A stretch of 64,000 nucleotides of DNA from Tetragonia tetragonoides (GCA_038025085.1 CM076139.1:16013307-16077306), one strand, 5' to 3'; positions 12,501 to 24,243 are shown, counted from the first letter of the stretch. Translations and numbers: made by a program. Notes: a model not told the origin generated them from the letters alone.

Positions 12501-13326
12501 TCAATGCATAACGTTTTGTTGATAGCTCCGGCCAATCATTTATTTGGAAATTTGAAAGGTGAAGAAGGGGCACACGGACAGCAACCACCTCTCCAGGCAT
12601 GTACTTCCCTGTAATAGGCCGGATTCGGGCCACTGGGCAATTTGGCGAGATTTTTACAGCGTGATTGGTGCTGAATACTTGATTGATTACAGGAAGTTGA
12701 ATAGGAACCGTAAACCCGACGGGATTTTGTTGCCGGAGTGTGTAAGCAAGTTGAAGCTCCAACCCAGTACGTGTTGGCATCCACAATGCACACTCTTCTA
12801 AAGCCAAAGTCCTACCCAGCTCAACAAGTGTGGTTTTAAGAATTGTATGTCTGTCAAGAGTACTCCTGATCTCATGAGTCAGCATTCTTACATGTCGCCC
12901 TGTTTCTTCTTGGGTACGGATGAGGCCCATCTCTCGATCTAGCTCTGCAGCCTTATTTTTCAAGAATAATTCCCTAGTTTTTACACTCAATAAGTCAGGA
13001 ATAATATGCACGAGCATAAGGGCAGTTGCACATGAGACAACGGCTGTTAGAACCTTTGCGGTGGTCATGACAACTTCAACTGTTCTCGTATGCATTCTAA
13101 ATGTCCATAAATTAATTAGATGTGTTGCTCCACAGAGCACAATAAAGGCACCAAACTGAACAAGCACCCATCTATATGGAAACACAGCTGATTTCTTCAC
13201 AAAGTAGATTAGCTCTAATGGGATTGAAAAGTAGGCAAGTGCAATGAAGAAATCAGATATATATTGATACTTCATTAGGAGATCATCCGCTGGCCATTGT
13301 GGCTCAATACAATTGCAGGACTCCAT
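6563..13326 (-). CDS. ETR1: Ethylene receptor ETR1 (hybrid histidine kinase), six coding exons
   Basis: Ethylene receptor of subfamily I, acting in the ER membrane as a negative regulator through CTR1. Exons on the minus strand are 12421-13326, 9905-10273, 9458-9724, 9240-9367, 8724-8921 and 6563-6911. All have GT-AG borders and phases join without a break to give 738 residues, the length of Arabidopsis ETR1. The N-terminus begins [12 protein letters not shown], with the Cys4/Cys6 pair and three membrane segments. The copper and ethylene residues Cys65 and His69 are visible. A GAF domain follows (about 150-310). The kinase shows phospho-acceptor His353 in NHEMRTP, an N box ([10 protein letters not shown]), and G boxes DSGSG and GGSGLGLAI, so it is a canonical kinase. 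The receiver domain (about 620-735) has phospho-Asp near 663 (LLDVCMPG) and Lys in LKPVS, distinguishing ETR1 from ERS1. Introns 1 and 5 are long. Very sure of identity. Confidence 0.97.
11090..11491 (+). mobile_element. L1-type LINE 3' remnant in ETR1 intron 1
   Basis: A plus-strand frame contains [19 protein letters not shown] followed by a cysteine/arginine-rich tail, resembling the end of plant L1 reverse-transcriptase ORFs. It is followed by a non-coding tail and a terminal run of A at about 11480-11491, as expected for a 5'-truncated LINE copy. It is antisense to ETR1 inside its first coding intron. I saw no clear target duplication. Confidence 0.55.
11615..11813. mobile_element. Tourist-like MITE with TAA target duplication
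   Basis: The 199-bp element has ends AGGCCCGTTTGGCC and, on the other strand, GGGCCCATTTGACC. It is flanked by TAA at 11612-11614 and 11814-11816. The interior is a long imperfect palindrome centred near 11710 (CTTCTAGAAG). The 3-bp TAA duplication and GGGCC-type ends fit PIF/Harbinger MITEs. It lies in ETR1 intron 1. Confidence 0.75.
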
Positions 13327-14340
13327 CTAGAACAAGCAACAATAGCCACTTGCTGCTTGTTCACATGCCTGCCAAAACAACAAAAATCAAAGCAGTTGAT
13401 AAGCACAAAGAGGCAAAGGAACATTTCTCCTTCTCCTTATGATAGCAGATGTTACTTCACATATCTTCACATTTACCACTGAACTACTACTGACACCTAA
13501 TCAATATACTTGATCTTCAAGAGCAAATTGGAATAATTGCAAATTGCACCAAAGTCACTGAAAACAATTTTGAAAGGTGCAAATTGATGACCCTGAACAA
13601 CGATTGCCGCACAACAACGAGCACAATTACAGATATTCAATTATGTTATAGACCTTATAGTCAATAAAACACCAGGACATGCTTACGAAACAACAGCAGG
13701 ACTAGTAGTTGAAGCTCAATCCGAAAAATTCAGTAATTCAGATTTCATAAATAGCTAATTTATGAATACAGTGGCGACAGGCAAGTTCTTTCACTGAATT
13801 CAAAACCTTTAAATTGACAATCTTTTTTGTTCCTAAATTTTAAGCAATCACCCTAACTAGTAATCTTCAAAAGCAAAACCCAGCAAATCGCAAATGACCA
13901 TATGTACCAAAACTAAATTAAAAACCATCCTGACAAGTTACAAGTAACCCTAGAAATGAAGAATTTAATTAAAGTAGAGTCAACAAACTTTAAAAATTAA
14001 ATAATGAAACGATCAACAGTATACTTACAGAGAAACCCTAGAATCTGGCAGCTTTAACAAACACAACACGATCAAAAACCCTACTGAAAAACAACCAAAC
14101 AAAAACCAAAATTAAATTCAGACAACCAAAACTAAAATCATCAAATTGAAAATTCGGATTGAAAATAGTACCCTGAATAATTCAACTTTTGAAGATGTAG
14201 GTCGATCAGCTGAACCTGAACCTATTTGAAATGAATAATTGTAGGAGAGAGAATTTACTCTAAAGAAAAGTTTATAATAAGTATTTGATATCTTTTTTTT
14301 TTTTTTGTTCCTTTGTCTTTTATAAAATACTCTGTATGGC
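13327..14340 (-). promoter_or_regulatory. ETR1: ETR1 5' leader with UTR intron and likely promoter
   Basis: Upstream of the ETR1 start, a minus-strand acceptor (TTTGGCAG, exon resumes at 13368) and a donor (CT|GTAAGTAT, exon end 14029) define a likely 5'-UTR intron at 13369-14028. ETR1 genes commonly have such an intron. The first exon would run from 14029 toward about 14200-14300. AT-rich TATA-like sequence (TATTTTATAAAAG on the minus strand) lies near 14321-14333. The transcription start itself is not determinable. Confidence 0.5.
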
Positions 14341-14349
14341 ACCTACTGT

Positions 14350-15045
14350 TGTGGCTGGTGAAAGTGAAAATGTTACATGGCTGTGATGTAACAGTTAATT
14401 ATAGACCGTTGGATTCGGATAGAGTTGGATTGTGGGACCGTAAATCTAGGGCTGTTTAGTGTGCGTTGACGTTGGTGACGGAAACATAGGTGACTGTCAC
14501 TATTTGAGAATCAGAATATTGCTGAGTTTGGAAAACTTTCCTTTTTCTGAAAAAGGAAAGATATTGGAAAGAAAAGGAAATGAGTGATTTCTTTTCTTTT
14601 CTGTTTGTAGGAAAGAAATTAGTGAATTCTTAGATTAGTATTTTATTTTTATTTGTCATAATAAAAAAATTAGGATTTTCTTCTTTTTTTTTTTTTTGAT
14701 TGGAAAATTCGAATTTTAATGATTAGTGTTGGGAAAAATGAGTAGGTTATTCTTATCATGAGCTCGTTGATAAAAAAATATTTGTATTTTCTTATAATGA
14801 TGTTGTCTATTATGATGTCAGTATTTTATTGATCAAAGGGAAATCACTCTGTGGTCTAAAAGATAGGAAAAGAAAATTAGTGAAATACATAGTATTGGAA
14901 AAAAAATAAGTATTATGTGAGACGAATTTACAATGAATAGGAATGAGTTGGTCACTCATTAATCCAAAATATCTTTTTCTTATTGATTTATGTATCATGA
15001 TGTCAATGTTTTTGTTTTTGATTTTGTTTTTGGTATTTGAGAGGG
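14350..15045. other. Intergenic DNA upstream of ETR1
   Basis: AT-rich sequence between the ETR1 promoter and a LINE relic. No gene, RNA or transposon end recognised. Confidence 0.4.
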
Positions 15046-15059
15046 GTTAAGCCACGAAC

Positions 15060-15500
15060 AACAAAACCAATTTAAATCTGAACTTTACGTGTGTCACCTA
15101 AAAAATCCTCATACAAATTATAAAAGTCCATAAAGTTCATAAGTCGAATCCACGAAAACTTGCAATTTTGCATCTTGTCTCACTTCAAAATTCGCCAGTC
15201 AATATTTGTCTTCTATAACAATGAGTGGTCTCTACCTCTCTATTAGGCTTCGCTAGCAGCTCATTGCATTTGTGAACCATATGATCGCATAAGCACTTAG
15301 TGACGCTACCTCTCTTCGAACCATGTTGTCACAACTTCAGAATCAGCACACACTTGAAGTTTCTTGATTCCACACTCATATGCCATCCCGGCATACCCCA
15401 TACCTCTCAAAAGAGCAAGGATTTCATTGTTTTTGTTGACTAACGTAAAATCACACTGGTTCATACCGACCTTCAAATGTATGATGTCACTCTTAATCTC
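15060..15500 (-). pseudogene. Decayed LINE RNase H domain
   Basis: The minus strand reads a degraded RNase H-like segment: a stretch like NEILALLRGMGYAG, then a KKLQVCADSEVV-like core strand with the acidic residue, and further down a Tyr-Arg-Arg and Asp-Trp pattern like the family's C-terminal motif. Stops and frameshifts interrupt it. This is the domain found at the end of many plant non-LTR retrotransposons. No other LINE domain is readable nearby. Confidence 0.5.
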
Positions 15501-15818
15501 ACCAAATCATACGTGAACGAATATTAGCTACCTTGACTAATTAATAAAGTGTTTAAAGATTGAAATAAGAGTTTTGATTTGAGATCCCTCCATATTGACA
15601 TTTATGTCTTTTTGTGCAAAAATGAAAGAATAATACGGTCAAATACAATTTACTAGAAAATATATAATCATCTTTTTTAGACAAAACACGCCCGATACTA
15701 CTGATGTAGTCTTAATTAATTTAGTGCCCATGCGATGCACGGATGCCACAGAATTTTTTTAATGAAAATAAATTATTGTTCTTCTTAAGTACCCTATTTC
15801 AATTTTAGTTTCCACTTT

Positions 15819-15990
15819 CCAACTCAAACGGAAAATATCAATTGCTAAGTATGTAAATAAATGGGATGATAAACAACAAACTTCTTTTTAGTAATAGTAG
15901 AGAACCAACTCAAACGGAAAATATCAATTGCTAAGTATGTAAATAAATGGGATAATAAACAACAACTTCTTTTTAGTAATAGTAGAGAAC
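15819..15990. repeat. Tandem duplication, 86-bp period
   Basis: Two nearly identical blocks start with CCAACTCAAACGG at 15819 and 15905. They differ by about one substitution (GGGATGATAA versus GGGATAATAA) and a one-base indel. Just upstream, at 15721, lies a Helitron-like hairpin end (TTAGTGCCC...GATGCACGG). Confidence 0.85.
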
Positions 15991-17027
15991 TTTTATAACC
16001 AAGAGTCCAAGACCATCCTTACAGCTAAAGGAGCGATACCTCTACTATTTGGTATACTCTCAGATCTCAGGACAAACAGCGAGGGAAACAAATTGCAAAA
16101 AAATCAGCAAAGGATACATTAAAAAGCTATCTTAGCATCCAAAAGGCAGCCAATTGTCTAATTACAATAAAAAAAAGAAGGCTATGTATTGTCAAATGTG
16201 GTAGATATTTGAGCTAGCGTCATGAGATCAGCCTATCTCATATGCCTTCCGCTCTTGAGGATCATGAACACTTTCTGTATAGAGTAGCTGACCCCTCTTA
16301 TATTCCTGCTATTCCTTTCATGCCAAAGATGCCTGTAAGCCCGTAATACCTATATAGAGCCCTCTTCCATCTTGGGCATTCGCTAGCTTCAACCATCACA
16401 GAACAGTTGCAGTGATTGTTTAGCCTATATACACAACAACAAAACAAAAAACAATTTTTGCCCACTCTTAAGTTTATTATGACAGATTTCACATGTATAA
16501 TTGCTCGGATTAACGCCAATATCGTGTGTTGAAATGCTGTATCCCCAGACTGAAATTCCACAAGCCTTACCCAACAGGTGCTAGAATCCAATTACTGTGT
16601 TGCCAATTACTTCTATTCCTCTAATACTCTTTATCCTCCGATAATATTCTCTTAGGGAAATACTATACAATTTGCATGAAGAAAGGTTCAATGAAATTAG
16701 AAATGGAATTCAATACAGACCGTGCAATTGACAGCAAAAAGAGAAAACTTCAATACAAAATCCAGCACACACATGGATCAACTCACACCCACAAATTGGG
16801 GGGAGGGGGGAAGTTAACAAAGTTTAGCAATTTGACGCAATTTATTGCACTAAAAGCAGATTTAGTGAGCAACATACAGTAGTAACACAATATATTGAAA
16901 ATCAGGATTGATATCATCAATCTCATTCAAAAGCTTTCCTTCAATGAAAATAGCAGATATTCTTTGCCAAAGCCATAAAATAACTACACTTTCATGCCAT
17001 AAAATTACAGAGATTCTTTCAACTTAC
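15990..17027. other. Intergenic DNA, no supported gene
   Basis: AT-rich sequence with short open frames and G-rich or A-rich runs. I recognise no protein motif, RNA gene or transposon boundary. Confidence 0.4.
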
Positions 17028-18260
17028 CTTCTTTGGCTGCAGCCAAAACTGCCATTTCTTCCACCTTGAACTCTATCAGCTAGCTAACCATAGACGATAT
17101 TGAGATTGAAGAAAGAGGGATTAAGGAGAGTTAAATTTAAATTTAAATTAAGAAAACGATTCACAGAAGTAATAAAATCTACATATGTTATTATTGACAT
17201 GCAAGACCATCAATGAAGGGGGAATGGAGAGAGAGATACGTTTCAATTTCGTTTTTTTATGCCATTTGCTTAACTGGCCGTTTTGGGCCCTTGCCATGGG
17301 TATGTGTGAGTAAGATGAAACTTCCCAGTTCCCATTGATGTTAAAGGAAAAAGATCATGTTTCAATTGATGGCTGTTGAAGTTTGAAGTCACCCAGAAAC
17401 ACATCCAAAAAAAAAAAAAAGGACAGATCAAATAATGTAATAGTAATTACAATCCAAGAATTAATAAAATGATTGAAGCCATCTAGAAACGCACATAACA
17501 CAGATCGAACCCAGAAAATGAAAGAGCAAGAAATGAATTTTCGATTCCAGATAATAAAGGCCAGAAACCCAGGCGACATTATACTTAACCCAGTGTATCA
17601 CTATACTAAACCCAGGCTACAATAACGCAAATGTCAGACCCAAGAAACTCAATCATGTAAATGGAGCAAAGTTGGGCAAAAACCCAAAACCCCGCGAGTA
17701 GTTGTGTAAAATAAGGGGAGTTGGGTAGAAATTCACAGAGCACAACAAATACCTGATTAACCTGGCCAAAACTTCTCCCATATCTGGTAACAAATTGGCA
17801 ATAGAAATTTTAGATAAGAAAATTCCTCATTTCAATTGGACCACAAATAAACCTCTGCCCAAAAAAAAAAAAAAAAAAACAAAAAAATGCAAATACACAA
17901 CAACATCATCATGAACTCAATTTCAACAAATATAAAAGGAAAAGAAAGTTAACAGAAAAGAGTGTCAGATAATTGCTCATGAAAATAAAAATTCGAAACC
18001 ACCCAAAAGTACATTGAACCCGGATTGAGCCCATAAATCAAAAGAGCAACATAAATACTTTCGATTCCAGATAATAAAGCCAAGAATATTCGATAAATGA
18101 GAAGAAAAAGAACCCAGAAAATAAAACAAAGGGATTCAATCTTACCTTTAAGTTGACGGCCATTGATCTTGAAGTTGGGAATCAAATTTGCAGTCAGAAA
18201 AATCTCCAAAAGTTTGCAATTCACAAAGTATTTCTCACAATTTAAGGATCAACCCCCAAC
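17028..18260 (-). other. Possible multi-exon transcript of unknown nature
   Basis: Three minus-strand segments are bounded by good splice signals: 18146-18260 (acceptor TTGCAG, donor AAAG|GTAAGATT), 17753-17783 (acceptor TTACCAG, donor CAG|GTATTTG) and 17028-17072 (acceptor GATAG, donor GAAG|GTAAGTTG). The first segment can encode LEIFLTANLIPNFKING. I could not link the segments into a known protein, and they may be chance sites or a non-coding RNA. Low confidence. Confidence 0.2.
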
Positions 18261-18422
18261 CTGCAAGAAAAAAAAAATCGTAATTACAAAGTGGCCATCA
18301 AAAAATTGGGAAATTTAACAGCAACAGGTTCAAAGGCCCATAGTTCTGGAAGGCATGTCAGTTTAATGGGCGATGAAAATGCAATTTCCATCATTTGGAG
18401 ATCTATATATTAGTTACAGAAA

Positions 18423-18426
<4 letters not shown>

Positions 18427-18467
<41 letters not shown>
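18427..18467. repeat. Poly-A tract
   Basis: An uninterrupted run of about 40 A residues just upstream of the fold-back element. Confidence 0.95.
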
Positions 18468-18469
<2 letters not shown>

Positions 18470-18513
18470 AATTTGACCGAGTATATAGGGGGAGAAAATA
18501 GGTGGAAGACGGT

Positions 18514-18924
18514 TTAAAATGGGTGCTACTAAATACCGCCCCTAAATTACTACCTACCGTCCCCCAAATTCTAATTTTGCCCTTTTTTAAATTTTCACTC
18601 ATCCTCTCCCTCTCTAACTCTCACACCAATTCTCCCTCTCTACCACCCACTCTCAAACCCAACCTTTATCAACATTCACTCAAGCAACGGCCGCGGATGT
18701 CTGCCGGGGACCAGGAAGTGTCGTCGACGGTGGCGGAGGTAAATTTTTTTTTTGCGCATTTTTTTTGCACAGTCGTCTGAAATTTCCGACTCACGCTTGG
18801 GTGAGTCGTCTGCTACAGGCGACTCACTCGAGATCGGCAGACGACTAACCCTTGGGTGAGTCGTCGGTCGCAGACGACTCACCCAAGGGTGAGTCGGAAA
18901 TTTCAGACGACTGTGCAGAAAAAA

Positions 18925-19018
<94 letters not shown>

Positions 19019-19143
19019 ATTAATATTATTATTATTATTACTGATTATTGTTTGATTAATTAAAAATGTGAAATGGTAGAGGGGAGGAGCCGGTAAATCG
19101 GTGCCGAGCTAGTTCACATTTTTAATTAATTAAACAATAATCA

Positions 19144-19188
<45 letters not shown>

Positions 19189-19707
19189 TTAATAATAATA
19201 ACAATAAATAATAATAACAATAAATAATAATAATAATAATAATAACAATAAATAATAATAATAATAATAAATAATAATAATAATAATATTTTTTTTGCAC
19301 AGTCGTCTGAAATTTCCGACTCACCCTTGGGTGAGTCGTCTGCGACCGGCGACTCACCCAAGGGTTAATCGTCTGCCGATCTCGACTCACCCAAGGGTGA
19401 GTCGCCCGTAGCAGACGACTCACCCAAGGGTGAGTCGGAAATTTCAGACGACGTGCAAAAAAAATGCGCAAAAAAAAAAATTTACCTCCGCCACCGTCGA
19501 CGGCGCTTCCTGGTCTCCGACAGACATCCGCGGCCGTTGCTTGAGTGAATGTTGATGAAGGTTGGGTATGAGAGTGGGTGGTAGAGAGGGAGAATTGGTG
19601 TGAGAGTTAGAGGGGGAGAGGATGAGTGAAAATTTAAAAAAGAGCAAAATTGAAATTTGGGGGGGCGATAGGTAGTAATTTGAGGCGGTATTTAGCAATT
19701 CACTTTA
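18514..19707. mobile_element. Fold-back (palindromic) transposable element, about 1.2 kb
   Basis: The two halves are inverted copies around a 40-bp spacer (19073-19112). The innermost 35 bases on each side match with one difference. The outer ends read TGCTAAATACCGCC (right, on the minus strand) and TGCTACTAAATACCGCC (left). Each arm holds an AT-trinucleotide array (18925-19040; 19147-19288) and a GC-richer segment with nested short hairpins, GACTCACCC and GGGTGAGTC around AA or TT, repeated several times. Long leucine- or isoleucine-rich frames here are microsatellite artefacts. Target duplication was not resolved; a TTAAA word lies at both ends. The family is not assigned. Confidence 0.8.
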
Positions 19708-19709
19708 AG

Positions 19710-20590
19710 ATAAGAGGTTGAGTAAAATGTGGAGTACTTGTTTGACTGTGAGGGAGACATCCCGTCAACCTAACAGCATTTACTAGAAAAAAAAAGGGAA
19801 AATGATGTCATTAAGCGTTTAGGCGGGAAATTTTTTTATGAGGAGTTGACACGTAAATAGATTGATGTGATGGGACTTATTCACTCATATGTTCCCATTT
19901 TCTAAAGTAATATAAAGTCACCTTATATTTCATGAAATGATGATGATGATGATGAAGAAATAATTTTAAATAAGCCTAAATTTTTGATGTTTTGTTTATC
20001 TCGTAACATGTTAATTTACCATTCAGTGCAATTTAAATTATCGATAGTGCTAACATTTAACTAAGTTTTAGGAAACATTTAAACTGTCAACCTAATGAAA
20101 CAATAATAATTGTTTTTTGATATTCGGTCTGAATCGTTCCAAATAAATATGTTTATTCGGGTATTGGTCCGAATCGGATAGTAAACCCAAAATTCAATAT
20201 TTTACGGATCAAGAATCGGACTGATTCTAATATGTATGTCCAAGTAAAGTTAAGTCCCGTTCAAAATTCAGGTATTGATCGAAGTTTGTGCAATTCTACT
20301 CCGTTCTTATTATCAAGAAATTGTGTAAGAATATGAGATAGAGAGAGTAGCAGGAAACATATATAAGATGAAGAGCCAGAGGGGAGAGGTACACATCTAA
20401 TCTGGGCGCATTATTTTCATTGAAGTAAGGAAATACCTCACATAATTAAGAGCACACATAATTTTGGGTTGCATTATGATTGATGTTAGATAGCCCAAAT
20501 GTACACACAAACATATATATAGAGATAGAGAAAACACAAATATTATATTAGTGACTTTCACTTTGTATGTTGTGTTTTTGAATTAATTAG
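19710..20590. other. Intergenic DNA downstream of the TFL1/CEN gene
   Basis: AT-rich sequence. A segment near 20120-20240 with repeated TCGG/CGAATCGG words looks like a decayed MITE. Nothing else is recognised. Confidence 0.4.
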
Positions 20591-20591
20591 G

Positions 20592-23174
20592 CTAACGTCT
20601 TCTAGCCGCAGTTTCTCGTTGTGCATTGAAGTAGATAGCAGCAACAGGGAGTTGAAGATCATTCTCGGCAGCAAATTGTCGGGTGTTGAAGTAGTCCCTT
20701 GACGAAGGCAAACTCACTATTGTTTGTCGACGATTTTGCTTGAACAGCACAAAAACAAACCGGTGGATTCCTATGTTTGGCCTTGGGATTTCATAACGCA
20801 CCAACTCTGTTCCTGCATAATTAATATTGTTCAAATGAGAAAATTTGGATTATATTTCATGATTAGTTTTCTTTTATTCCCTTGTAAAAGAGCAAGTATT
20901 ATTGTTTTTTTCCAGAAAAAAACTCATATGAGGCAGGCAGGCAGGTTGGCTCATGCAGGAAGCGTGATACCTGTGAACAAAAAAGTGATACCAGTGTATA
21001 TAAAAGGTGATATATACTTTTAGACAAAAAAGTGATGCATCATATACAAGGCCACCTCATTTTTTTCTTTTTTCTTGCTGATAAGGAATCCAATCAAACG
21101 AGTAACGCCCTATGTGTTCCATCCCCTCCCAAAAACCAATCTAAGCTAGAGCCAAAATGTTGTAACCTATCTTTTGGTCGTCATCACATGGAAGAACGAT
21201 GCCATCAGAATTTAAACTCAGTTTGTTACGAAGTGTAGGCTAAGATTTTTATTAGTTTTTGTATAGTAAAGATCTTGCTTGTATTCATTATAGGTTAATA
21301 TGTTGATTTTTCTTTGTATGATCTTTCTCCCTCTTCTCTCACCCTACTCTTTAGATATATAAGAGGCAAAGGTGAAATTTTCCTACCAAATGTGGCGTCC
21401 GTTGTGCCTGGAATGTCCGTCACTAGCCTGCAAAAAATGGGTAATTTCATGCCTAGGTGTTAGATGTTTTTTCTTTTCGAATAATTGTAGTACATACATT
21501 AGTAGTGCAATGAGCAATATATTCATACAGGAAGACCACAAATAACAATCACCGCCCAAGAATGCTAAAAGTAGTATGTAGAGTGTTTTTTCCCTGAACT
21601 GAATTGATATGAACTTAACAGTACTTTGTGAGACACTTATCATTTTATTGAACTGAATTAAACTTAACCAAATGTTTTATCAGTGAAGTTAATTGAGCCG
21701 ATTATTTACATTATTGAACTGAACTAAACTAAACTGAACCGACTCTACAATAAGTGAGAAAGAACATCCCTAGGTAGATTATACTTATAGTTCATTGGTT
21801 CATAATCTCGGTACAAAGATAGGGTGACTCCAAGAATAATTAGTTTTTCTCAACATTTTGGTGTGCTCTTAATGCTGCAAATTCAAGTAGTTAGGGTGCG
21901 TTTTTTAGAGCTTACACGGTAAGTTCAGTTCAGTTCATATGTCAATTTAGTGATTTTCGATTCAGTTAAGTGATGTTCAGTTCGATTTAGTGATGCTGAG
22001 TTCAGAAACATACATTTTGTTTCACACATCAAGTTGTGTTCAATTTAGTTCATTGGGGCTGAATTCGATTCAGTTCAGTTCAAACAAGTTTAGCCCTAAA
22101 TAACGCACCCTTTGTAAAGGTACAACATCTCGAAAAGGCAGGGCTAAGTGCCTAAGTTGCTGCCCCCATCAGGCCCTGTCCGTACTTCTGCGCGTTACTG
22201 CTAATCTGTACATCACATATTCACACTTGAGGAGGATTTGTTGTATTTTCTAATTTTAGACCTCTTTTGATAGAACAAGACCGAAAGTGGATAATAGACA
22301 ACATGAATATAAAAACGTGCCTGGTATTCTTTGAACTATTCTAGCTAGCTTTCCTAGGAACTGAACGACCAATCTCTCATAGTGCTATATGATTTGGTAC
22401 TTATGGCACCTAATCTTTAGTATCCATTATATTGAATCAAATCAACAAAGTGTACATTATGAACATTATTAAATGGTGAAAAATGGAAGACATCCTATAA
22501 AGATCATTAATTCTTCAATATATAAGTATAAAAAAAATTAAATATTTAGTTATATCGCTCATCTATCAAGGAACTTAACTATCAGGTAGTCTAAGAATGG
22601 TTGCTTATGAATGTACTCTTGCGACAAAAATCAACGTTGTTCAAGAGAAATAAAAGGGCATACCAATGAAGATGCTCTCTCAAATAAGGATCACTTGGTC
22701 CTGGGACATCAGGGTCTGTCATCACCTGCAACGATATATAATAATTAATCAATAAAACATAATACTCTCTTCAATATAGTCCAGTCGAATTAGATTGTCT
22801 AGTTTAAAACTCCAAAAATCAGATATAGTAAACTTTGACCATATATAATTCAGAATCAAAACAAAAGTCAAGAATAATTAATAGTCAAGGATAGTTTTTT
22901 GTAAACCACGACGAAAAGCTTAGATCACATAACTACGCTGTCCTTTATTATAGCAAGTGTAAACCAAGTAACGTACCAAGGTAAAGAATGTTCTCATATC
23001 ACCACCATGAACCTGGACCCTGGGCTTAGTATTAACCGCAGAAGGGTAGAGCTCAGAGCCATTGAAGACTTGTTTGTTGTTGTAAGTGATAGCCATTTGT
23101 GTGGATGGAACAAAGGAGTCAATTACATCTCCTATGATTCCCCCAACTATAAGAGGCTCTATAACTCTTGCCAT
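20592..23174 (-). CDS. CEN: TFL1/CENTRORADIALIS-type PEBP floral repressor
   Basis: Phosphatidylethanolamine-binding-protein family member, in plants a bZIP (FD) and 14-3-3 partner that keeps meristems indeterminate and delays flowering. Exons on the minus strand are 22977-23174 (198 nt), 22664-22725 (62), 21387-21427 (41) and 20592-20812 (221). These match the conserved family architecture and give 173 residues. Two residues that separate TFL1 from FT are TFL1-type: His84 in REHLHW (FT has Tyr) and Asp140 in SSRDYFNTR. The C-terminus [11 protein letters not shown] is diagnostic of the TFL1/CEN group. Anion-pocket motifs [10 protein letters not shown] and GIHRFVF are intact. Oddities: the usual Arg in VGRVIG is Gly13, FGR is FGT, and LGLP is LQLP, so it may be a divergent paralogue. 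Intron 2 holds a MITE. CEN versus TFL1 orthology needs a tree. Confidence 0.95.
21893..22111. mobile_element. MITE in TFL1/CEN intron 2
   Basis: The 219-bp segment has inverted ends AGGGTGCGTTTTTTAGAG (left) and AGGGTGCGTTATTTAGGG (right, minus strand). The interior repeats GTTCAGTTCA. Its target duplication is unclear, so the superfamily is not assigned. Confidence 0.65.
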
Positions 23175-23577
23175 CTTCTATTGGAAAAAATTTGTTAAGA
23201 GAAGATATTTGATACACAAGTTTTTTTTCCTAGTGCAAAGTAGTAGATGTGTGGTGTTTTATTTATATTGTTGTGAGATACCCTTTAAAACATTAATTAG
23301 TACATTTAATTTTTGCCTTTGTTCTTATGGTGGGTCTCAGTTCAAGCTCTGTACCAAATAGAAAATTACTTATATATACTACAAAAAATGGGACTCATCA
23401 TTGTAAGGAAATCTATTTTTGTACTTTGCATGTACTGCCCTGTCTTCTCTTAGTCCTTCAATCAAAGTGCATAATTCGATAGATGGACTATTTGCTAGAA
23501 TTCAACCATTGACAATAATTTATGGTTAACACCAGGCCATGTAATATAGCGTTGACCATAGTGAATACATCATGCAC

Positions 23578-23765
23578 TCGTTTGTAGGCATCTCAAAAAT
23601 TAGGATAACTGATCATGTGATTTAAGGCAGCTCCATATTCAAAGCCATGTAATTTAAAGCAGTTCTATGCCCAAGGTGAAGATTGAACCCTCGATCTTTA
23701 TTAAGGGTAAATGGGTTCCTACCACTCAACGACGACAACCCTACCTTAATTTTAACCACTGACAA
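23578..23765 (-). mobile_element. SINE-like element, family B, copy 1
   Basis: The minus strand has an A-box-like segment (GTTGAGTGGTAGGAAC) and a B box (GAGGGTTCAATC) about 40 bases apart, then a tail similar to the copy at 23959-24088. These are hallmarks of tRNA-derived SINEs. Ends are approximate. Confidence 0.55.
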
Positions 23766-23958
23766 ATTGTAATGTATTACGATGATGCAAATTGGGAGGA
23801 ATATAACTAAAGATCGGAGGTTATAGGTCCAAAGAAATTTAAACTTTGTACACTATCTTCCTAAATAAAGTAGCACAGGAGCAACAACTGTACTAATTTA
23901 TTTTTTTTGGTTCACGGCCAAGGGTATTTATCGTCGATCACAGTAACTATTTCCTCAA

Positions 23959-24088
23959 GCTGGTTTGTAGGCACCTCAAAGGGTGGGATAGCTGGCCAAG
24001 GAATTTAAAGTTGCTCCATGCCCAAAGCGAGATTTGAACCCTCGATCTTGATTAAGGATGAATGAGTCTCTGCCACTAATTTTGAAGA
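23959..24088 (-). mobile_element. SINE-like element, family B, copy 2
   Basis: Related to 23578-23765: shared minus-strand features are AGTGGCAGAGAC, the B box GAGGGTTCAAATCTC, then a GGGCATGGAGC-like body and a GAGGTGCCTACAAA tail. Two members of one family lie within 500 bp. Confidence 0.55.
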
Positions 24089-24243
24089 GAACGAAATTCA
24101 CATATATACATTGTCCTTTTACAACTAAAAGAAATATAGGCCTACATATATTTATCTACCATCCACGCCATAATAAGAAACATATGGTTTTTCGAAAGAA
24201 AGAAAAAAAAAATCGGATAATTGAGAAAGACCTCTTAGGATTT

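Noticed and set aside
12536..13159. Open frames overlapping ETR1 exon 1 in other frames or antisense
   Set aside because: ETR1 is conserved along the whole exon in one frame; the others show no domain and depend on its codon bias.
18852..19471. Leucine-, isoleucine- or tyrosine-rich open frames
   Set aside because: They are translations of AT trinucleotide arrays and hairpin repeats in the fold-back element.
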